Positions 58,031 through 64,000 of a stretch of 64,000 nucleotides of DNA are shown piece after piece; position 1 is the first letter of the stretch, and the number at the start of each line of letters is the position of its first letter. The position numbers were made by a program, and so were the translations under genes. The notes below the pieces were generated by a model. The model saw nothing but the letters and a program-made list of their open reading frames with translations, did no database searches and had not been told where the DNA came from. The stretch lies in contig MNCI01002015.1 of NCBI GenBank assembly GCA_015680685.1, forward strand, positions 123,478 to 187,477, written 5' to 3'. The DNA comes from Gnetum montanum. Lineage: Eukaryota > Streptophyta > Gnetopsida > Gnetales > Gnetaceae.

Positions 58031-59330
58031 TGCTATCCTAGGGCAACCGAGATAAATGATTTGCAACTACATTCTTGGTGCCTTTTTGATCGACCATTGT
58101 TAGATTGAACTCTTGTAGGATTACCAGCCATCGTATAATACGAGGGCTAACTGTTGGCTTGTTCATGAGGAATTGGATTGCACTATGATCTGTGTGGATG
58201 AACACTTTGTAACCTAACACACAATGTCTAAACTTATCCAGTGCAAAAACTACAACCATTAACTCTTTTTCTGTAGTTGTGTAGTTAAGTTGTACATTGA
58301 TGATACTCCTACTTGCACAGTGGATGTAGTAATGATGTTTTTGGTCATCTAACCATGTAAGTATGGCTCCTAAAGCATAATTGGACACGTCAGTCATTAT
58401 ATGTAATGGTTTGGACTAGTCAAGAGCTTCTAGAATGGGAGTTTCTACAATCTTTTATTTCAAAGTTTGGAATGCTCGTTCACATTCCCTGGTCCATCCG
58501 AATAGTACGTCCTTCTTTGTTAGCTCTACCAACAGTCTGGTAATCTTGGAGAAGTTCTCAATGAATCTCCTATAGTAGCCAGTGTGTCCAAGGAATGATC
58601 GAATGTCTTTGATAGTTTTCGATTGTTGGGTGATTCCTTGGATGAACCTAATTTTGTTTGGATCTACCTCTATTCATGTGTGTGAAACTTTATGCCCAAG
58701 TACTAGCCTTCTTGGATCATTAAATGGATTTTTTGCTAGTTGAGCCTTAAATTAGTTTCTATGCATCTTTTCAGCACTTGCTCTAGTAGGTCCAAGGCTT
58801 GATCAAAACTTGTTCCATAGGTGGAGAAGTTGTCCATAAAGACTTCTACTCCGTTCCCTATCTGCTGTTGGAATATGTTTAGAACTAGGTGTTGAAACGT
58901 GGTAGGAGCATTGCACAAGCTAAACACCATTTTTTTATATGCAAACATTCCCCAAGGACTGGTGAACATTGTCTTGGCTTGGTCTTCTGGGGCTATCTGT
59001 ATTTGGTTGTATCCACTATAGTCATCCAGAAAACTGTAATAGCGATGTCATGCTATGATGTCTAAGACTTGGTCAACGAATGGCAGTAGAAAGTGATCCT
59101 TAAATGTTGTCATGTTCAGCAGCCTAAAATCTATGCACACCCTCCATTTTCCTCCCTTTTTAGGCATGATCACGAGAGGGCTAACCCATTCACTATTAGC
59201 AATGGGATATATGAACCCAGCCTTAAGAAGCTGTTCTATTTCTTCTTTCACTACTTGCTTCAATTTTAGGTTCAATCACCTTTGCAATTTTTTTCGAGGT
59301 TTCAAGGAGGGGTTAGTGTAAATCCTATGC
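58031..59330 (-). pseudogene. Reverse transcriptase and RNase H, element C
   Basis: RT starts at 59275 with LKQVVKEEIEQLLKAGFIYPIANSEWVSPLVIMPKKGGKWRVCIDFRLLN, in one clean frame of 75 codons. A shift follows, then MFAYKKMVFSLCNAPTTFQ and VFMDNFSTYGTSFDQALDLLEQVLKRC, with the catalytic box FMDN at 58829-58840 where FMDD is needed. RNase H (58397-58038) is open over 119 codons: MTDVSNYALGAILTW, NYTTTEKELMVVVFALDKF, HTDHSAIQFLMNKP. These include the D, E and D residues of the active site. Confidence 0.85.
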
Positions 59331-59740
59331 TAGCATATCCTAAGATCTATTCTAGTTAATTCGGTATATGACCAAGTAAAGACTTTTGACCACTTGTTTA
59401 TTACTTTTAGTAGTCTTTCCTTTTGTTTGGAAGAAAGTCTTGCGTTGATGAATACTGGTTTTTCATTTTTGAGCGTCATATATTCCAGACTAGTGGGCAA
59501 TGGTTTCAGATCTAGGGGCTCTTATTTAAATTTTTCAAGAATTTCCAACTTTCCCCAGTTGATGTTTTCAAGGTTAAGGCTTGGAAGTTGGTAGCGGACT
59601 TGTTCTAGTGTATCTATGCTTTCACTGTAAGCACTAGTTACTACCTCAATTAGTTCCATGCATGTTAGTGAGCTTCTCTCTTGATCAGCCATCAACCACT
59701 GGGTGTCTTCTTATTGTGTGGCTACTGCATAAAGGCACTT

Positions 59741-60240
59741 TTATATATTGATGTCTTGTGCACACCAGTTGCATGCAGGAAATGCTAAACTTTGCACAAC
59801 CCATGATCTTTGCACGCAATTGCACCCTGTATCACTGTATGTGATGCATGGAACCTTCCTCTTCTTGATCTTTCCAAAAGTGTTCTTCTTGGATATTTCC
59901 AGGGAATCATCATAGATTTCTAGGTGTGCATCTATAGTACTTAGCCATGTCCTTCCCATTATTATTGGGAAGTCCCCTTTACTATTTTTCTCTTGTATCA
60001 CTAGGAAATCAGCTGGGTACGACCACCCACACATAGTGGTAACAATGTCCTCCACTAGTCCCAAGGGAATAGTGATGGACTGGTCGGCCAGCTCTAGCTG
60101 AATATTTCTCTTCCTTAATGGAGGCAGGTTTTAGGTTTTGTACATCTCTTGTGATATTAGGTTGACTTCAGAACCTGAGTCCAAAAGAGCTTTACATGGT
60201 TCATTCCCAGCGATTTGGAGATAAATTAGAGGGCTTCCAG
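59741..60240 (-). pseudogene. Aspartic protease, element C
   Basis: ALLDSGSEVNLISQEMY (about 60195-60145) has the active Asp-Ser-Gly. The 107-codon frame 60064-59741 gives the second half (FLVIQEKNSKGDFPIIMGRTWLSTIDAHLEIYDDSLEISKKN), ending in VQSLAFPACNWCAQDINI. It is the best-preserved protease in the window, but split. Confidence 0.8.
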
Positions 60241-61272
60241 GATTAGAGAACTTCCTGGGAAGGTGGCCAACCTTAATTCAGTCAATAACAACATGTGTTA
60301 ACATAACTGTATGTCTTGAGTTTTGTGTTTGGTTTGAAGGGAACTTTGAAGCCTTATTTGATGGAGAGGTGTTTAGAGGTTCAACTACTTGTGGTTGTGA
60401 GGGCTTGGTTGGACTGTTGGTTCTGAAGAAAGGTCTTTTCTTCANCAACATCCCTTAGGATGTTCATATTGGCATATCTCACATCCATTGTCATTGTCCA
60501 TGTCTGAATCCATAACCTCTTCTGTGATGGCCATTTTTCCCTTACCCTTGTTATATGCATTTTCCACTTCTCTCTTTTTCTTTTTTTCATGGTCACTACT
60601 TCACTCCCTAAACTCCTCCACAATTTTAAGAACAGTTTCAAACCTACTATCTAGGGAGTCCCACATTTGATCTAACTTTGTCGACACTTTTGTTGTTAAT
60701 TTTTGGAGCAGCAAGGTTTTCCTATTCACCATCTCTTCAAGTGGTGACTCTTCTTCCTCCTCACAAAATCTCACTCCCCTTTTTCGAAGGGAAGGATCTC
60801 GATTGTACTCTTCCGCAATTTCTCTATTTCATAGCTCACCTTCTTCTTTGGCTACTTTCTCTAGCAATCTATGAATTTGATGAGACCTAAGCTCCGATAA
60901 TCTTCCTTGGGCATATGTTCCAAGGGTTCTTCTTGTTTCATGCCTAAGTCCATCCACAACATGGCATAGTTTATCTCGCTGCGAATAACCATGGCCAGGG
61001 CAATGATGTAATAGTGCATAATAGCAGCCCATGGAAGCATCCAAGGGTTCATGATTTCCTTGCGTCCATCATTGGATTTGCTTCCATAGGTTAGACACTC
61101 AAGAGTACGTTTGGTACTTATCATTGAACAGTTCTAACATTGTACTCCACCTTTGAATGGATTTCGTTTATAAGGACCAGTACCAGCTTTCAGCTTCTTT
61201 CACTAGTGTCCTTGGGAACAACTTCAGTTTTTGCCATTTTTTTCTATGTTTTGCAGGGCACATGCATCTAAG
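60241..61272 (-). pseudogene. gag, element C, twice deleted
   Basis: The capsid core lies at 61270-60829 (LECLTYGSKSNDGRK..., then MLPWAAIMHYYIIALAMVI / GHGYSQRDKLCHVVDGLRHETRRTLGTYAQGRLSELRSHQIHRLLE in the other frame). It starts immediately after the PBS. Relative to A, D and G, about 1.1 kb of leader and N-terminal gag is missing. The zinc-knuckle segment near 60640-60460 (CRYANMNIL) is followed by an N (60445), beyond which about 0.55 kb of the linker present in A is absent. Confidence 0.75.
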
Positions 61273-61290
61273 TCCTCGACAATGATGCCA
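61273..61290 (-). other. Primer-binding site, element C
   Basis: On the minus strand TGGCATCATTGTCGAGGA lies one base after the 5' LTR. Five differences from the tRNA-Asp-type PBS, all transitions. Capsid-region sequence (TTAGATGCATGTGCC) follows directly. Confidence 0.7.
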
Positions 61291-61291
61291 A

Positions 61292-62092
61292 TGATGAGTG
61301 GTGAGTTACCTCGACACTCAACCATACGAATACGAGTGTCTCACACGTGATCTGGTTGAACTCCAAGGACTAAGTGCTTACAGGCCTTAATGGAACACTC
61401 AGGGTTGATCAATCGTTGTCTTCCCAAACTTACTTGTATTGTCACAGTTGTATGGTTAAGTAAGCTTGAGGTATATGATTTTTATAACTTTTATATTTTT
61501 TATGTCTTATGCTAATAAAGGAAAGGGAGAGAGAACTAAGTGACTAACTTACATTAACTATTCATTAACTAACTTTTAAATGTTCCTAACACTAGTATCC
61601 GTTTCCACTTGCCATACACATCCTGAACTAGTGCAACGCTGTCGGGATTACCAAATGCTAATCGTTACTGGGTTACCAAGTGCTACACGCATGCTCGAAG
61701 TGGTCGTACTGAGTGCACTTAACTAAGAGGATCAAAGGTTGAGAGAGAAATTAGTTTAACTAAAAAAGCATTAAACATTCAACTATAAATAATTACTAAT
61801 TAGCTTAATTTGTATGCTATAAGATTTATCATAAAGTTCATCTTTATTGTCGTACACAAATGTGTGCTTAGGTACAAATTGCTCGAATAAAGATCCGTTC
61901 GCTCTATGAATCCTACTGTAGGCACACAGGAAGTATTCTAACTCTATAATGATAAAACTGCAAGATTTTGGTTAAGGGTCTAAGTCTAACTACTTGAAAC
62001 AAAGGATGCCGCCTCTTATTTATAGAAGATGAGGTAAGATGCGATATCATGTGGTGGATGCAATATCGCATATGTGATATTGCGGCTTATCA
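61292..62092 (-). repeat. 5' LTR, element C (801 bp)
   Basis: TGATGAGTGG next to the PBS, GGCTTATCA at the outer end. TATAAATAAGAG on minus at 62013-62024. Hairpin arms ATCTTTATT (61840-61848) and AATAAAGAT (61886-61894). It is followed by ATGGT (62093-62097), the right target duplication. Confidence 0.95.
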
Positions 62093-62097
62093 ATGGT

Positions 62098-62168
62098 ATT
62101 CGACTAGATTGTGCATGAATGCTTTGTGATTTGTATGGTTGGGCATAGGGGTACCTTGCCGCTCATCA
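62098..62168 (+). repeat. 5' LTR of D, second part
   Basis: It resumes the LTR interrupted at 52867 and ends CCGCTCATCA at 62168. It aligns with the last 70 bp of G's LTR (30268-30335). Confidence 0.9.
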
Positions 62169-62169
62169 T

Positions 62170-62187
62170 TAGCATTGTTGCTAGGGA
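62170..62187 (+). other. Primer-binding site, element D
   Basis: TAGCATTGTTGCTAGGGA, one base after the LTR. Six differences from the tRNA-Asp-type PBS, all transitions, including the first G of TGG. Confidence 0.65.
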
Positions 62188-62303
62188 CTTTGTTGGTCTA
62201 AGTGGATACCACTAATATTGTTGTACAAAAGTAAAAGTAAATATCATTCCCACTATACATAAATTATAAAAGCACATGAACTATTTCATTTTGTTTTGCA
62301 AAA

Positions 62304-64000
62304 TGTCTTCTTTTTCTTGCAAGCCTGAAGATAACAAGGAACTAGTTCCACAAGAATGCAAGGTGGTATACACTTATCCAGATGAGTTTGTATCAAATTT
62401 CACCTTCATCCTACATCAAGATGAATAGATGCAATGACATGATATGGAGGGAAACATCATTTTGCTTCATGATCGATCTGTGACAGGATGCTATTCAAAA
62501 CCCTTAAGAAGTTGGACATAGTAGATCTACATGAAGAATACTTTGTGGGTGGATACAACATTAGGAACTATGGTCTTACTGAAACACAACATAAGAGAGA
62601 TAAGCATCAAGAGAAACTCCATGAAGCTACAAAGGAAAAACATTACACTAACCCCTTGTTCCTGCTAGATTAAGAGGACAATGAGGATCCTCCCTTGGAA
62701 GGTTCTTAACATGAAGATTCTCCCCCCCCTACTATTGATGGTGAGGGTGTGAACCTAACCCTACAATCAAATATTCATAAACTGGGATCAGGAAAGAGTG
62801 ATAGCTAAGGTAGGAACTTGGGTAAGCACCACAATAGTAAGGGATATAAGGATGGTGATCTTAATAGGCATAAGAGTGGTGGTGGACACCATGGTGGTGG
62901 CAGCAATCCACCTTCCTCTTCATCCTCTTCATCCAATTTTGAACATTCCTCTTCATCTAACGATTCTCATGGAAGTCACCATTGAAACAACCATGATGAA
63001 GGTGATCGACGAAATAAAAATGACCATGATGACCAGCAAAATCGAAGGGGTGGCCAAAACCATCATCGACATCATCAACACAATAATGATGATAAACTCT
63101 TATTGGTGACTTGAAGTATTCTCAACATTGTGAAGGTAGTAAGAATCCCAACCAGGCATATGAAGGATAGTTAGATCAAGTGTATAGACATGAAAAATAT
63201 CTCAAGATTTGAGGGGGGATATAATTCTAATCCGCAGACACATCTATAAGCTTTTCAAGATGCCTATGCCTTACAAAACATAGAGAATGAGTGGTAGAAA
63301 CTCAAGCTTTTCCCAAGGACAGTCATAAAGAAAGTTGAAAGCTAGTATCGATCCTTGCAGCCAAAATCTATCCATAGATGGAGTGCCATGTTAGAACTAT
63401 TGAATGACAAATACCAAATGTACTCCAGAATGTCTAATCTAAGAAGGCAAATCCAAGGTTGGAAACAAGGAGCACATGAATCCTTGGATGCCACCATGGG
63501 CCAATACTGTTCACTCTTACATCGATGTATTGGCCATGGTTATTCTTAGAGAAAAGAACTTTGCCACATCATAGATGGGCTCAAAGTAGAAACAAGAAGA
63601 ACCCTTGGGATGTATGCCCAAGGAAGGTTGTCTGAAATGAGAGCTCATCAAATCCAAAGGTTAATTGAGTAGGTGGAAAAAGAAGAAGGTGAGCTATGAA
63701 AAAGGGAAAGTGCTAAAGAGTATAATAGGGAACCCTCCATTGGAAAATAAGAGATATGATTTTGTGACAAGGAGGAGTCACCACTGAATGAAGTGGTGAA
63801 CAGAAAGACCTTGCCTATCCAAAAATCTATGTTTGACATTTTGGCCAAGGTTGAAAAGTTATGGGACTCTTTGGATGAAAATTTTTAAATCGCTTTGAAG
63901 ATTGCTAAAGAATCCAAAGAGAAAAATAGTGATCGTAATCATAGGAGACAAAAAGAAGTTGAATGTGCCTACCAAAGAGGTAAGGACAAAGCATCTATAG
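62304..64000 (+). pseudogene. gag, element D, continues beyond the window
   Basis: ATG at 62304 in the same context as G. The N-terminal part (about 62304-62700) is followed by the S-rich and H/D/N-rich low-complexity block (62880-63090). The capsid core at about 63240-63690 includes LQAFQDAYALQNIENEW, SLQPKSIHRWSAMLELLNDKYQMYSRMSNLRRQIQGWKQGAHESLDATMGQY (split here for length) and GYS. In-frame stops (for example TAG near 63295 and 63548) show it is dead. The last 300 bp pass into the linker, with KSMFDILAKVEKLWDSLDE. Confidence 0.8.

Larger units (their letters stand above)
52868..62092 (-). mobile_element. Ty3/gypsy element C, complete insertion with two LTRs
   Basis: A minus-strand element of 9225 bp (including the N gap) flanked by ATGGT at 52863-52867 and 62093-62097. 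LTRs are 52868-53682 and 61292-62092. They differ by roughly one base in twenty on inspection, mostly transitions, so the insertion is old. Order: 5' LTR, PBS, truncated gag, protease, RT, RNase H, integrase, spacer, PPT, 3' LTR. There is no ORF-X. Gag lacks about 1.1 kb next to the PBS and about 0.55 kb at the N at 60445. Confidence 0.95.
41513..64000 (-). mobile_element. Ty3/gypsy element E, outermost of the right-hand nest
   Basis: A minus-strand element whose 3' LTR is 41513-42411. Upstream in transcription order come PPT, ORF-X (44707-42655), spacer, integrase, RNase H, RT, protease and the gag C-terminus, which ends abruptly at 52075 where element D's LTR begins. The rest of gag and the 5' LTR should lie beyond D, outside the window; the interval 52076-64000 is occupied by D with C and H inside it. 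A piece of about 1.5 kb at 45060-46600 is absent from the homologous spacers of A and C and is another insertion or a variable region. Confidence 0.75.
52076..64000 (+). mobile_element. Ty3/gypsy element D, inserted in gag of E, host of C
   Basis: A plus-strand element. Its 5' LTR is split by element C (52076-52867, then 62098-62168). PBS follows at 62170-62187 and gag starts at 62304 and continues past the window end. Joining the two LTR parts gives 863 bp ending CTCATCA, like the LTR of G (894 bp). The five bases before it are ATGCT (52071-52075); the matching duplication should lie outside the window. Confidence 0.85.

Overview
The window reads as a stretch of a large, repeat-dominated seed-plant nuclear genome. 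It is AT-rich and has no bacterial-type operons. It carries two small, widely spaced plausible host genes. Almost everything else is decayed Ty3/gypsy LTR retrotransposon, one LINE, solo LTRs and A+T-rich spacer. The age and density of the nested elements would suit a gymnosperm-sized genome, but the species cannot be fixed from the sequence alone. No rRNA, no CRISPR and no convincing functional tRNA gene was seen. One 666-base N gap and four single-N joins show that this is a draft scaffold.

Region 1-7100. A minus-strand gag-protease fragment of one Ty3/gypsy family (called F here) is split by a 1.36 kb solo LTR with a perfect 5-bp target duplication. A second solo LTR, of the family that dominates the rest of the window, lies at 4806-5590. 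Region 7120-23811 is a plus-strand element (B) that lost reverse transcriptase, RNase H and integrase. It keeps protease, a long spacer, a 3' extra ORF ('ORF-X') and a 3' LTR fragment. A minus-strand element (A, to 21369) lies inside ORF-X. It has a complete 5' LTR, PBS, gag, protease, RT, RNase H, integrase and PPT, but its 3' LTR is reduced to a few dozen bases.

Region 23812-41512. This is mostly unassigned A+T-rich DNA. It holds a SINE-like tRNA-derived fragment, a small acidic protein gene (25882-26187), the 5' part of a plus-strand element (G, 29442 to about 32075), a minus-strand LINE (about 32100-35870) and an arabinogalactan-peptide gene (38520-38735, minus).

Region 41513-64000 is a nest at least four levels deep. 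Minus-strand element E (3' LTR, PPT, ORF-X, pol, protease) is cut in gag by plus-strand element D. D's 5' LTR is cut by complete minus-strand element C (52868-62092, target duplication ATGGT on both sides). C is cut by a further LTR (H) that runs out of the N gap and ends at 56495. D's gag resumes at 62304 and leaves the window.

All large elements share one plan: LTR (TGATGAG...CTCATCA), a PBS resembling the complement of tRNA-Asp, gag, protease, RT, RNase H, integrase, a long spacer, an optional ORF-X, PPT and LTR. Stops, frameshifts and changed catalytic residues indicate that none of the copies is coding-competent. The most interesting structure the standard gene plan does not explain is: (i) ORF-X, a coiled-coil 3' ORF conserved between B and E; (ii) polypurine-tract-like motifs repeated at module boundaries; (iii) a conserved hairpin in the LTRs that holds the AATAAA signal in its stem; (iv) a palindromic GATATCGC array in U3. 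Element letters A-H are labels invented for this annotation.
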